DNA of 64,000 nucleotides from Tenacibaculum pacificus. Its GTDB lineage: Bacteria > Bacteroidota > Bacteroidia > Flavobacteriales > Flavobacteriaceae. How positions within the stretch are numbered: the first letter of the stretch is position 1; the number at the start of each line of letters is the position of its first letter. The notes under the pieces are model-generated. The model was given only the letters and a program-made list of their open reading frames with translations. It was not told where the DNA came from and ran no database searches. Positions 20,032-29,677 of this stretch are shown here, one piece after another. The stretch spans positions 1,898,501 to 1,962,500 of the forward strand of contig NZ_CP115917.1 of NCBI RefSeq assembly GCF_027941775.1, given 5' to 3'. A program made the translations under genes and the position numbers.

Positions 20032-20161
20032 GCCCAACACCTCATATAATTTATGCTTAAATTTGAACTAGTACAAACTGACAAACATTCAACCAACGAT
20101 TTGCTACCACCGAAAAATCTCCGATTTTTAGGCGCACAAATCATATAAAATCTCGTTGCCA
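20032..20161 (+). other. attC-like site 15 (divergent singleton)
   Basis: R'' GCCCAAC matches GTTGGGC at 19452 (AGTGCCCAAC against GTTGGGCACA, 9 bp); R' is GTTGCCA at 20155. The arms (CTCATATAATTTATGC, GGCGCACAAATCATATAA) are kept while the interior is unlike any other site; the tip pairs CGAAAAATC with GATTTTTAG-type sequence. Confidence 0.65.
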
Positions 20162-20770
20162 AAAACTCGGAAAAATAAAATACTGAAAACCATTTTTACT
20201 GAATAAAAACGTAGAATTAAAGTTTTACTAAAATTGAATAATTTAGAAAATATTTCAAAAATTAGAATTTTATAAAAACTGAAAATAAATATTACGGAAT
20301 TTAAAAACGCAGAATTAAAATTTTTCTCAAATTCAATAATTTAGAAAATATTGAAAAATTTAGAATTTTATAAAAATGGAAATAAATATCGCGGAATTGA
20401 AAACGTAGAATTGAAATTTTGCTAAAATTCAATAATTTAGAAAATATTGAAAATTTAGAGTTTTTTAAAAGCTGAAAATAAATATCACGGAATTGAAAAC
20501 GCAGAATTAAAATTTTGCTCAAATTCAATAATTTAGAAAACATTGAAAATTTAGAGTTTTTTAAAAAGCTGAAAATAAATATTACGGAATTAAAAACGCA
20601 GAATTAAAATTTTGCTCAAATTCAATAATTTAGAAAACATTGAAAATTTAGAGTTTTTTAAAAAGCTGAAAATAAATATTACGGAATTAAAAACGCAGAA
20701 TTAAAATTTTGCTCAAATTCAATAATTTAGAAAATATTTAAAATTTAGAATTTAAACAAAAAATCGCATT
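20162..20770. repeat. Gene-free cassette, family A, six tandem units
   Basis: About six ~96-bp units; the last two are nearly identical (AATATTACGGAATTAAAAACG). The cassette ends match (GTTGCCAAA/TTTGGCAAC). The 80-codon minus frame here is a repeat shadow. Confidence 0.72.
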
Positions 20771-20903
20771 TGGCAACACCGTGCATAGTTCATTGCTTGT
20801 TGATTTTCTTGCAGAAAATCCTCGCGCACGTTGAAGTTTTAGTTTTTTAAACTATATTTAGTGCTGTAATTCCGCAACGAAACCATGCACAAATACGTTA
20901 GTT
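20771..20903 (+). other. attC-like site 16 (type B)
   Basis: R'' TGGCAAC matches GTTGCCA at 20155; R' is GTTAGTT at 20897. Confidence 0.78.
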
Positions 20904-21239
20904 TTTATCGCTCGAAAAAATTAACATCTAGAGAAAATAATAAATAATTGAAAATTTTAAAAAGTAATTTAATAAAAAACTTATAACTCTCTGAGTTAAA
21001 AATAACAGCGGGAATTTAGCTTGTTTTCGGGACTTAAAATGCGAAAATTAGTTCGCAGAATTTCTATAAAATTAAAATGTAGAAACGTTAGCTATTTGCT
21101 GAATTAAAAAACTCCTAAAACAAAAGAATTAAAACCTTAAAAAAGTTTGAATAAAAAATATAGAAACGTAAAAATTTACGCGAGAATAAAAAAGTAGAAA
21201 CGTAAATTAAACGTGCTTGTTTAAATGTCTCGCAACAAA
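20904..21239. repeat. Gene-free cassette, family F variant
   Basis: Opens TTTATCGCTCGAAAAAA, close in its first and last 30 bp to the cassette at 16843 but without its tandem units. The ends match (GTTAGTTTTT/AAAAACTAAC). No ORF. Confidence 0.6.
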
Positions 21240-21371
21240 AACTAACAACGTATATAATTCATTGCTTACTGATTTTCCTGCGGAAAATCCTTGCAAACGT
21301 AAATGTTTGAGTTTTTTAAACTATATTAGTGCTATGATTTCGCAACGAAATCATATACAAGAACGTTGCAA
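21240..21371 (+). other. attC-like site 17 (type C)
   Basis: R'' AACTAAC matches GTTAGTT at 20897; R' is GTTGCAA at 21365. Confidence 0.78.
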
Positions 21372-21701
21372 TTAATGGCGGAATTTCAGCCAGAAATTCC
21401 TAATTAGTGATTTATCTTTTCTAGAAATTAATATTGAAAAATATTGCGCTAGAAAAATTGAAAATGACTTCTACTCTATTTTTAGAAAATGAATCCTAAA
21501 AAAGAGAAAAAAAAGAATTGAACGCTGAAAAATGAATCGTGAATAAATAGGCGGAAATTAATTAAGGCGGAGTTTTAAGCTGAAACGTGAAAAAAAGGCA
21601 GAAGTTAACGCTGAAAATAAAGCGTGAAAAAAAAAAGAAAGAGAAATAAAACGGAAAAATTGAAAATTAAAAAACGAGAAATATAGTTAGAAAATCACTA
21701 A
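21372..21701. repeat. Gene-free cassette, family B
   Basis: Opens TTAATGGCGGAATTTC and contains TAGTGATTTATCTTTTCTAG, AATGAATCCTAAAAAAGAG and one GGCGGAAATTAATTAAGGCG unit. The ends match (GTTGCAATTA/TAATTGCAAC). Confidence 0.68.
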
Positions 21702-21833
21702 TTGCAACACCATATATAATTTATTGCTTGTGATTAACTACTTACGAAAATCCTTAGGGATTTTCTATTCCGTTTTTATTTACTAAATTAGTTGCTCGAA
21801 AAACGCAACAAACCATATATAAAAACGTTGGCA
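21702..21833 (+). other. attC-like site 18 (type A)
   Basis: R'' TTGCAAC matches GTTGCAA at 21365; R' is GTTGGCA at 21827. Confidence 0.78.
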
Positions 21834-21875
21834 TTCATTGACCAAAAAACCAAAATCTGAATTAAAAATAAAAAA

Positions 21876-22070
21876 ATGATTAAAAGAAACGGAGCATCAA
21901 TTTTAATAATAATTTCAAGTATCATAGGTATTTTGAATGTTGATTTTTCTAATATTTCAGAACCAAAAAATTATTGGAATTTAATTATATCATCATTTAT
22001 TATTTTGGCATCAATAATATTAATTTATAGTACGGAATCAAAATTTAAGAAAAATATAGAATCTGAATAA
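21876..22070 (+). CDS. Tiny two-TM membrane protein
   Basis: 64 aa: MIKRNGASILIIISSIIGIL, a short loop with NISEPKNYW, a second membrane segment (LIISSFIILASIILIYS) and a charged tail. It begins about 50 nt after the cassette boundary and is the only plausible gene of this 0.45-kb cassette. The 200 nt after it carry GCGGAATTT landmarks and no ORF. Confidence 0.5.
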   Translation: MIKRNGASILIIISSIIGILNVDFSNISEPKNYWNLIISSFIILASIILIYSTESKFKKNIESE

Positions 22071-22271
22071 AATTAATAGCGGATTTTTAGCACGCTTATG
22101 GAATTAGAAACAGAACTGAAAAGCAAAGTCTGAATTGAATGCAGAATTTAGCAAGCTGTGGAATTTCTCACTCAATCGGAATTTATAAAGTTTGCGGAAT
22201 AAAAAAGAATCTACTCAAATACTCGATACATAACTTAAAGAATTAGAATCTGAAAAAATAAAACAACGAAA

Positions 22272-22404
22272 TGCCAACACCATATATAATTTATTACTTG
22301 TAATTAACTACTTACGAAAATCCTTGGCGGATTTTCTATTCCGTTTTTATTTACTAAATTAGTTGCTCGAAATACGCAACAAACCATATATAAAAACGTT
22401 CTAC
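22272..22404 (+). other. attC-like site 19 (type A)
   Basis: R'' TGCCAAC matches GTTGGCA at 21827; R' is GTTCTAC at 22398, unusual in having C directly after GTT. Confidence 0.78.
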
Positions 22405-22432
22405 GCAATTTAAACCAAGAACATTACAATTT

Positions 22433-23665
22433 ATGAGAAACCTGATTTTAGCGATATTAATCCTTTTAAATTTTTCTTATGTCAATTCACAGGAAAATAA
22501 AATTGACCATAATAAAGTTAAAGAAGACTTAAACGAAATTATAAATCACCTTTCACAGAATTATATTTATTTAAAAGAAAAAAATGTTGATTTAAAATGT
22601 ATTCAAGAATATTATGACAGACAAATTCCTAAAATAAAATCAAAAGAAGAAATCGTACTGTTCTTCGAGTATTTACTCAATGAGTTTTCCGATAGTCACG
22701 TACATCTAAATACAGCTTACAATTCCTCTTATCGTTTGTTCTCACCAATTTATGCAACAGTAAAAAATGAGAAGGTAATTATTTCCAATGTTTGGCAAAC
22801 CCAAATTAAAAATCTCGACCAAAATTTAATTGGAACGGAACTACTAAAAATAAACGGAACTGATTTGAATAAAGCTGTTGAAAAGTTTCCAACTCATTGC
22901 AATGATAAAAGTTCTCCAAAACTTAGAGAGTGGATTTTAAATAAGATTTTAGCGGGACGCTATAATCAACCAAGAATATTAACTTTAAAAGTAAAAAATA
23001 ATCAAATCATTGAATTTGACATAGATAAACTCAAAATATTAAAGAATTCTACACTTTTAACATCAAAAACAGAAAACAAAATTGGAATAATTACAATAAA
23101 TAATTCTTTGGGAAATAACAACCTAATAAATGAATTTGATAAGGCACTTGATAGTTTAATGCATACTAAAGGATTGATAATTGATTTGAGAAATACTGTG
23201 GATGGAGGGAATTCTTATGTTGCTCGTGGAATTATGAGCAGGTTTATAAAAGAACCGAAACCTTATCAAAGACATTTAACGACAGAACAATATGATGGAA
23301 ATCCTAAAATTGCACGAAGTTGGGTTGAGTATGTAAGTCCAAGATATATACAATATAAAAAACCAGTTGTGATTATAGTTGGTCGCTGGACAGGAAGTAT
23401 GGGAGAAGGACTTGCAATCGGATTTGAAGGAATAAATAGAGCAGAAATTGTTGGTTCAGAAATGGAAAGATTAGCAGGAGAAATGAATGGGTTTTCGTTT
23501 AAACATCGAAATTTTGGATACAGTCTTTCAACAGCAAAACTTTATCATATAAATGGAATACCAAGGGAAAAGTATGTTCCAACTAATTATGTAAAACAAA
23601 CAACAAGTGAAAAAGACGAATTTCTTAAAAAGGGAATTGAACTGATTAACAAAATGGCGGAATAA
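22433..23665 (+). CDS. S41-family (C-terminal processing protease-like) peptidase
   Basis: 410 aa with a signal peptide (MRNLILAILILLNFSYVNSQ), so probably periplasmic or exported. After an N-terminal helical domain and a degenerate PDZ-like region (LIGTELLKINGTDLNKAVEKF), the S41 core shows GLIIDLRNTVDGGNSYVARG and the nucleophile turn VGRWTGSMGEGLA, where S of GSMGE is in the position of the catalytic serine. The lysine partner is not certain by eye. S41 enzymes cut protein C-termini; several cassette and lipid-modification relatives have other uses. Single gene of its cassette, whose ends match over ten bases (GTTCTACGCA/TGCGTAGAAC). Confidence 0.8.
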   Translation: MRNLILAILILLNFSYVNSQENKIDHNKVKEDLNEIINHLSQNYIYLKEKNVDLKCIQEYYDRQIPKIKSKEEIVLFFEYLLNEFSDSHVHLNTAYNSSYRLFSPIYATVKNEKVIISNVWQTQIKNLDQNLIGTELLKINGTDLNKAVEKFPTHCNDKSSPKLREWILNKILAGRYNQPRILTLKVKNNQIIEFDIDKLKILKNSTLLTSKTENKIGIITINNSLGNNNLINEFDKALDSLMHTKGLIIDLRNTVDGGNSYVARGIMSRFIKEPKPYQRHLTTEQYDGNPKIARSWVEYVSPRYIQYKKPVVIIVGRWTGSMGEGLAIGFEGINRAEIVGSEMERLAGEMNGFSFKHRNFGYSLSTAKLYHINGIPREKYVPTNYVKQTTSEKDEFLKKGIELINKMAE

Positions 23666-23672
23666 AAACTGC

Positions 23673-23804
23673 GTAGAACACCGTATATAATTTATTGCTA
23701 GTTCAAGCCTACTTACGAAAATCCTCGCGGATTTTCTATTCCGCTTTTATTTACTAAATTAGTTGCTCGAAAAACGCAACAAATAATATACAAAAACGTT
23801 GCAA
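23673..23804 (+). other. attC-like site 20 (type A)
   Basis: R'' GTAGAAC matches GTTCTAC at 22398: the odd C after GTT is mirrored by G before AAC, a strong sign that R'/R'' covary. R' is GTTGCAA at 23798. Confidence 0.82.
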
Positions 23805-24170
23805 GTAATGGCGGAATTCCCTCAGAAATTTCTAATTAGTTATTTATCTTTTCTAGAAATTAATATTGAATAATATTACGCTGGAAAAATTGAAAATGAC
23901 TGCTACTCTATTTTTAGAAAATGAATCCTAAAAAAGAGGAAAACAGAATTAACTCTGAAAAATGAAGCGTGAATAAATAGGCAGAAATTAATTAAAGCGG
24001 AGTTTTAAGCAGAAACGTGAAAAAAGCAGAAGTTAACGCTGAAAATAAAGCGTAAATAAATAGGTGGAAATTAATTAAGGCGGAGTCTTAAGTAGAAACG
24101 TAAAAAAAAGAGAAATAAAACGGGAAAATTGAAAATTAATAAATGAGAAATTTAGTTAGAAAATCACTAC
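23805..24170. repeat. Gene-free cassette, family B
   Basis: Opens GTAATGGCGGAATTCCC; two ~83-bp units with AATTAATTAAAGCGGAG. Together with the next site it is almost identical to 46493-46991. The ends match (GTTGCAAGTA/CTACTTGCAAC). Confidence 0.7.
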
Positions 24171-24303
24171 TTGCAACAACATATATAATTTATTCCTAGT
24201 GCTTATCTACTTACGAAAATCCTTAGGGGATTTTCTATTCCGTTTTTATTTAATATATTTAGAACTTGAAATACGCAACAAATCATATATAAAACCGTTG
24301 GGT
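24171..24303 (+). other. attC-like site 21 (type A)
   Basis: R'' TTGCAAC matches GTTGCAA at 23798; R' is GTTGGGT at 24297. The L'' arm carries the rare ATTCC change, shared with site 43. Confidence 0.78.
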
Positions 24304-24785
24304 TTCATTTGAGAAAAAAATAGTTAAAATTTGAAAATTTAGTTTTTAAATAAAATTTAAAATAGCTCGAAAAATATTTAGAAAAAAGCTTCTTTAATTA
24401 CCTCAGGAAATCGCACAAAAAATCATTTTGAAAATTATAGTTTTTTTAATAATATTTTTTGCATTTTGAAAAATTCTAATTGAAAACTGTTGTGTAAAAA
24501 GTCATTTTAAAAACTATAGTTTTTTTAATAATATTTTTTGCATTTTGAAAAATTCTGATTGAAAACTGTTGTGTGAAAATAGAAACGTGAAATGAAAGAG
24601 TTTTAAAATCAAATTCTACATTATTTTACTTTTTGAAAAATTTTTAAAAATATGAAAAATCGGAATTGAAGCTCAAAAGCGTGAAAATTAAAACCGTAGA
24701 TTTAAAAACTGTGAGAAAAATAATTATTGAAAAATATGAGAATTAAAAAAAGGTAGAAAAAAAACACAAAATCCATAAAACGAAA
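24304..24785. repeat. Gene-free cassette, family C
   Basis: Opens TTCATTTGAGAAAAAAATAG; an internal ~70-bp block with TTTGCATTTTGAAAAATTC is duplicated. Closed by CGAAAACCCAAC, matching GTTGGGTTTC. No ORF. Confidence 0.65.
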
Positions 24786-24917
24786 ACCCAACAACGTGCA
24801 TAGTTCATTGCTTGTTGATTTTCTTGCAGAAAATCCTCGCGCATGTTAAAGTTCTCGTTTTTTAAACTATATTAGTGCTATGATTTCGCAACGAAACCAT
24901 GCACAAAAACGTTGCCA
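24786..24917 (+). other. attC-like site 22 (type B)
   Basis: R'' ACCCAAC matches GTTGGGT at 24297; R' is GTTGCCA at 24911. Confidence 0.78.
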
Positions 24918-24922
24918 CACAT

Positions 24923-25834
24923 ATGAGAAAAACCAGTTTTATCATTTTAACTTTAGTATTCAATTTAATGTTGAATGCTCAAAATTTGGATTTCGGAAAT
25001 TTCCCATCCGAAAATATTGATGAAAAACCTATGCTCACTTCTGACTTACTAAAGTCATTGAATTGGGGAAAATTAAAAGAGTTTAGTAACTCTAACAATG
25101 GTCATTATACTTATGAACGAAAAGATAGTTTATTAGTCGAATATGAATATATTCAACAAGGTCGAGTGGCTGATTTTGAAATCACAAGTTTTAAAGGAAA
25201 AGTGTTAGAATATCAATGCCAAATATCTAATTCAACAAAAGAAACAAACACAAATTATTTCGACAAAAAATTATGGTTAGAATATGCTCATTCATATCTA
25301 CCAAGTCTTGCAGATAGTTTGAAATTGACTATTAACGAACCAAAAAGAATTTTAAAAGCATATTACAAATTGTTGGGAGTTGGAACTTACGATGAATATG
25401 GTTGGATTTGCGAATATTCAACTATTGGAAGAGCAACTGACCGAAGAATGGCTGTTATCGAATTATTTGGTCGAGAAGAATTATTGTGGCAACTTTTAGA
25501 ATATCCAAATGTTCACGTTCAATTATATGTTGCTGATGCTTTAATTTATTCAGATTTTAGAGATAAACAAATGATTGAGGAATATAAAGAAAACAGGAAA
25601 TACAAAACTGCTCGTGAAATGATAAAGTATTTAAAAGACGAATTGTTGACCAAAGCAGAATGGAAAAAAATATATGAATTAAGAGATAGTAACCAAAAAG
25701 TAAGTACTTGTAAAAGCGGAACAGGTTCTTTTAAAATTTATGAAAATAACACTTCCGAATTGTTAAGTGAACAAGCAATTTCTAAAATCCCGAAAAGATA
25801 TGAGAAATTGAAAAAATTAGGCTACTTGCGATAA
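24923..25834 (+). CDS. Secreted hypothetical protein
   Basis: 303 aa from ATG 24923, 12 nt after the cassette boundary (the frame upstream to 24899 is inside the attC-like site). Signal peptide MRKTSFIILTLVFNLMLNAQ. The middle is alpha-helical, with YPNVHVQLYVADALIYSDF near residue 200, like one HEAT-type repeat, and the tail is lysine-rich. No family recognised. Closed by CGTGTGGCAAC, which matches GTTGCCACAC. Confidence 0.68.
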   Translation: MRKTSFIILTLVFNLMLNAQNLDFGNFPSENIDEKPMLTSDLLKSLNWGKLKEFSNSNNGHYTYERKDSLLVEYEYIQQGRVADFEITSFKGKVLEYQCQISNSTKETNTNYFDKKLWLEYAHSYLPSLADSLKLTINEPKRILKAYYKLLGVGTYDEYGWICEYSTIGRATDRRMAVIELFGREELLWQLLEYPNVHVQLYVADALIYSDFRDKQMIEEYKENRKYKTAREMIKYLKDELLTKAEWKKIYELRDSNQKVSTCKSGTGSFKIYENNTSELLSEQAISKIPKRYEKLKKLGYLR

Positions 25835-25842
25835 AATACGTG

Positions 25843-25975
25843 TGGCAACACCGTATATAATTTATTACTAGTTCTAACCTACTTACGAAAATCCTTAGGG
25901 GATTTTCTATTCCGCTTTTATTTACTATATTTAATGCTTGAAATACGCAACAAATAATATACAAAAACGTTGCAA
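25843..25975 (+). other. attC-like site 23 (type A)
   Basis: R'' TGGCAAC matches GTTGCCA at 24911; R' is GTTGCAA at 25969. Confidence 0.8.
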
Positions 25976-26424
25976 GTAATGGCGGAATTCCCTCAGAAAT
26001 TTCTAATTAGTGATTTATCTTTTCTAGAAATTAATATTGAATAATATTACGCTGGAAAAATTGAAAATGACTGCTACTCTATTTTTAGAAAATGAATCCT
26101 AAAAAAGAAGAAAACAGAATTAACGCTGAAAAATGAAGCGTGAATAAATAGGCGGAAATTAATTAAAGCGGAGTTTTAAGCAGAAACGTGAAAAAAGCAG
26201 AAGTTAACGCTGAAAATAAAGCGTGAATAAATAGGCGGAAATTAATTAAAGTGGAGTTTTAAGCAGAAATGTGAAAAAAGCAGAAGTTAACGCTGAAAAT
26301 AAAGTGTGAATAAATAGGTGGAAATTAATTAAGGCGGAGTTTTAAGTAGAAACGTAAAAAAAAGAGAAATAAAACGGGAAAATTGAAAATTAAGAAATGA
26401 GAAATTTAGTTAGAAAATCACTAC
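25976..26424. repeat. Gene-free cassette, family B, 83-bp tandem units
   Basis: GGCGGAAATTAATTAAAG at 26151 recurs at 26234 and, as GGTGG, at 26317: exact 83-bp spacing. The ends match (GTTGCAAGTA/CTACTTGCAAC). No ORF. Confidence 0.72.
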
Positions 26425-26557
26425 TTGCAACAACATATATAATTTATTGCTAGTGCTTATCTACTTACGAAAATCCTTAGGGGATTTTCTATTCCGTTTT
26501 TATTTAATATATTTAGAACTTGAAACACGCAACAAACCATATACAAATCCGTTAGCA
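26425..26557 (+). other. attC-like site 24 (type A)
   Basis: R'' TTGCAAC matches GTTGCAA at 25969; R' is GTTAGCA at 26551. Confidence 0.8.
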
Positions 26558-26575
26558 AACATTTGAGAAAAAACT

Positions 26576-26797
26576 ATGTACCAAATAAACACAAACGCAG
26601 GAGCAACCAAAATAGATAAATTACCAGAAAAATGTCCTTTCTGTCATAGTGGAATATCGCCAAAAACAATAAATGGGAATAGTGGAAATGGACGTATGGA
26701 AATATTTATGTCTTGCCCGAAAAGTACTTGTAAAAATTCATTCATTGGATATTACAAATACGAAAATAATATGTGGCGATATACCAATGAAACTACT
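26576..26797 (+). pseudogene. Zinc-ribbon + DUF4145 gene, 5' part (split by IS copy 4)
   Basis: The first 74 codons encode a zinc ribbon: CPFCHSG near residue 20 and CPKSTC near residue 47 supply four cysteines. IS copy 4 follows directly after codon 74 (NETT). The present ORF runs five codons into the IS before a stop. Removing the IS and one ACT duplicate joins this frame to 28144 with no indel, restoring a protein of about 213 aa. Confidence 0.82.
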
Positions 26798-28140
26798 TGT
26801 AAAATCCTGAAATAGGTTGACTAAAATTTAAACACTTTTAGTTAAACTATGGACACAAAGACAAAACTACCCTGCCGAAAAAAGAACTACAATAAAGTAG
26901 GTTTTGAACTCAAATTATTCATCATTGACCAAATTCATAATGGACGTATTTCTGTTAATTACGCCGCTAAAAAATACGATATTTCTAGAGCTACAATTCA
27001 GTACTGGATCAAAAAATATAGTACTTTTGAACAAAAAAAATTAGGCGTGAGTAAACAAGATGAAATCAAAAAACTCAAAGAGAAAATTGAAGAACTAGAA
27101 TTTGTAAAAGATTTTCAACAAGATATTATCGCTGATATGGAAATCATTACTGGTGTCGATATGTCAAAAAAGTCATTGCCCAAAACATTAGCAGAAGAGA
27201 TTCAAAAAAAGAAGCAAAACCGTTTAAAAGAAAATGGTTAATTCAATGTTTTGGGATTAGTAAACAGGCCTTTTACAAACGATTAAAATCTTATCAAATA
27301 AAGCAAAATAACGAACTTATATTAACACAATTAGTCAAACAATGTCGTGATAGAATTGGTCAGAAATTAGGGGCTAAAAAACTATATCATCAATTAAAAA
27401 TTGATATCGATAAAAAAGGAATAAAAATAGGGCGAGACAAGTTCTATAATTTCTTAAGAAGCCATAGATTACTAGTACCTAGAACAAAAAACTATCATAT
27501 TACAACGAATTCTAAACATCATTTTTATAAGTATAAAAACCTTGTATCAAACAAAATCCCGACAAGAGCGGAACAACTTTGGGTAACAGATATTACCTAT
27601 ATAAAAACAGAAAAAGGTCATAATTATTTAGCTTTAGTAACAGATGCATATTCTAAGAAAATAATGGGGTATAAATTAGACACACATATGAGAACATCGC
27701 TTTGTATAGATGCACTCAAAATGGCTATCAAAAATCGAAAATATCCGAATGAAAAACTAATTCATCATTCAGATAGAGGACTACAATATTGCAATCCGAC
27801 TTATACCCTATTTGCTGAAAAAAATGGTTTAATTATGAGTATGACTGAAAAATATGATCCATATGAAAATGCTATCGCTGAAAGAATTAATAGAACTTTA
27901 AAATATGAATATGGTTTGAAACTAACAATTAAAAACACTATTTTAGCAAAGAAAATTACAAAAAGTGCTATTAATATTTATAACAACCTTCGTCCACATT
28001 TAAGTCTCGATTTAAATACTCCTAAGAAGGTTCATATAAATCAAAATATCGAATATAAATCATATCGAAGAAATAAAAAAATCTGGAATTATTAACCTTA
28101 TAAATTCAAAAAAAAGGTCAACCTATTTCAGGACAATACA
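26798..28140 (+). mobile_element. IS3-family element, copy 4
   Basis: 1343 bp flanked by ACT on both sides. The host cassette ends match (GTTAGCAAACAT/ACATTTGCTAAC), so it is a simple insertion, here into a gene. One A fewer than copy 1 near the orfB end. Confidence 0.95.
26849..28095 (+). CDS. IS3-family transposase OrfAB, copy 4
   Basis: OrfA intact. OrfB has lost one A of an eight-A run near its end, so it finishes KKIWNY instead of KKNLELLTL, after all DDE residues. Probably still functional. Confidence 0.88.
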
Positions 28141-28563
28141 ACTGTTGGAAATCTAACAACTAAAGAATTCAGTGATAGTATTCAAGAAATATCACCATCA
28201 TTTGTGAAAATATATAACGAGGCATATTCTGCTGAACAACAAAATCTAAAAGAAATATGTGGAGTTGGATACAGAAAAGCGTTGGAGTTTTTAATAAAGG
28301 ATTATGTAATCTTGAATAATAAAGAAAAAGAAGATAAGATTTTAAAAATGGGACTTGGAAATTGTATAAAAGATTTAGTTACTGATGACAGAGTTAAATC
28401 TGTTTCTAAAAGAGCTGTTTGGCTCGGAAATGACGAAACTCATTACGTACGAAGATGGGAAACTAAAAATCTTGAGGATTTAAAAAAACTAATCAGTTTA
28501 ACCGTACATTGGATTGAAATGGAAAAACTGACTGAAAGTTTTGAAACAGAAATGCCTGAATAA
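28141..28563 (+). pseudogene. Zinc-ribbon + DUF4145 gene, 3' part
   Basis: Continuation of the split gene. KIYNEAYSAEQQN, ICGVGYRKALEFLIKDYV and an ending HWIEMEKL form the helical DUF4145 pattern, found in many phage-defence and restriction-linked proteins but of unknown biochemical role. A shortened protein could start at a later ATG such as 28345, but it would lack half of the domain. Confidence 0.78.
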
Positions 28564-28571
28564 AAAACATT

Positions 28572-28704
28572 TGCTAACACCGTATATAATTTATTGCTAG
28601 TGCTAGCCTACTTACGAAAATCCTTAGGGGATTTTCTATTCCGCTTTTATTTACTATATTTAATGCTCGAAATACGCAACAAATAATATACAAAAACGTT
28701 AGGC
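28572..28704 (+). other. attC-like site 25 (type A)
   Basis: R'' TGCTAAC matches GTTAGCA at 26551, across IS copy 4; R' is GTTAGGC at 28698, canonical GTTRRRY. Confidence 0.82.
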
Positions 28705-28719
28705 ACAAGTTGACCAAAA

Positions 28720-29073
28720 ATGCGAACACAAGAATATAATAGAATAACGAAAGAAAGAAACGTACTTGATTTTGGAACGCTGAAAGAAACTAAAAAGCAA
28801 CTTGAAATTAACAAATTGACTGAACTTGAATCTGAAATTGACCGAATAATAAAGGAAAACAAAATTCAAAAACCCGAATTGCACAATGAACCGAATAGTA
28901 CAGAAACTAACTTTTTCCTAATTGATTTAAACTCTGACCAAATTGAAATAATAGTTTCTATTTTTGGAGATTTAGAAGTTGGAAATCTCGGATTGAATTA
29001 CGAATCGACTTATTCCGCTAACTTTTTTGCTAAAATGCTTGATAAGTGGAGTAATTTACCAGATTATAGATAA
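28720..29073 (+). CDS. Hypothetical protein, first gene of a two-gene cassette
   Basis: 117 aa, soluble and highly charged. The N-terminal 55 residues look helical (LKETKKQLEINKLTELESEIDRII), then a compact segment FFLIDLNSDQIEIIVSIF...ANFFAKMLDKW. No family recognised; it has no nucleotidyltransferase GSxD motif. It stands 3 nt before a gene with a HEPN-like motif, so a toxin-antitoxin or effector-partner role is possible. Confidence 0.58.
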   Translation: MRTQEYNRITKERNVLDFGTLKETKKQLEINKLTELESEIDRIIKENKIQKPELHNEPNSTETNFFLIDLNSDQIEIIVSIFGDLEVGNLGLNYESTYSANFFAKMLDKWSNLPDYR

Positions 29074-29076
29074 AAA

Positions 29077-29538
29077 ATGAGTGAAGAAAAACAATCATAC
29101 CTAAACGCTGAACAAATCAGAGAAGGATCTCAAAAAGGACTAAAGAAATATGAAAACTTGAGTTTTATTGAACAATATGCTATGTATATGGGAATGGCAC
29201 AATTACTCGAATTTGGACTGAAAAAGTTATATGAAGAGAAATTTGGAGGAAATCTTGACAATATGGAAAGATGGACTCTTGGGAAAACTAAAGTTGAACT
29301 TGAAAGAAAAGGATTGAGAGAAGACTTCATTACTCTTCTCAAAGAAGTTACGGATTCAAGAAATCATATAGCACACGAAATTTTAGCAAATGAGGCACTT
29401 ATGAATGGAACGATGAATAAATTAAATATACAAGGAGGGTTTTCGAAAAACAAGAGAATACTTTGGAAAGCAATAAATGAACTTGAACACGCCTGTTTTC
29501 TTTTTGACTGGACTAATGAAAATAATGGTTGGGATTAA
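29077..29538 (+). CDS. HEPN-like helical protein (RNHIAH motif)
   Basis: 153 aa, all alpha-helical by eye. SFIEQYAMYMGMAQLLEFGL and the later DSRNHIAHEILANE match the pattern of HEPN-type domains, whose R-x4-H motif (here R-NHIA-H, residues about 90-95) forms the RNase active site in toxins and defence proteins. The first helix pair holds the usual E/aromatic positions. It follows the 117-aa gene by 3 nt, probably coupled. HEPN proteins in such pairs often act as RNases restrained by their partner; this is inference and a non-catalytic HEPN fold is equally possible. Confidence 0.55.
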   Translation: MSEEKQSYLNAEQIREGSQKGLKKYENLSFIEQYAMYMGMAQLLEFGLKKLYEEKFGGNLDNMERWTLGKTKVELERKGLREDFITLLKEVTDSRNHIAHEILANEALMNGTMNKLNIQGGFSKNKRILWKAINELEHACFLFDWTNENNGWD

Positions 29539-29546
29539 AAACCAGT

Positions 29547-29677
29547 GCCTAACACCGTGTATAATTAATGGCTAATCCTCTCCTACTTACGAAAATCCTC
29601 GCGGATTTTCTATTCGTTTTTTATTTACTAAATTAGGTGCTTGAAAACGCCACAAATCATACACAAACACGTTGTAA
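29547..29677 (+). other. attC-like site 26 (type D)
   Basis: R'' TGCCTAAC matches GTTAGGCA at 28698; R' is GTTGTAA at 29671. Confidence 0.8.

Noticed and set aside
20301..20543. 80-codon minus-strand ORF with an internal ~32-residue repeat
   Set aside because: It is the translation of the 96-bp tandem repeat (96 is divisible by 3), rich in F, I, K and L, with no start context. Similar frames exist at 16869-17069.
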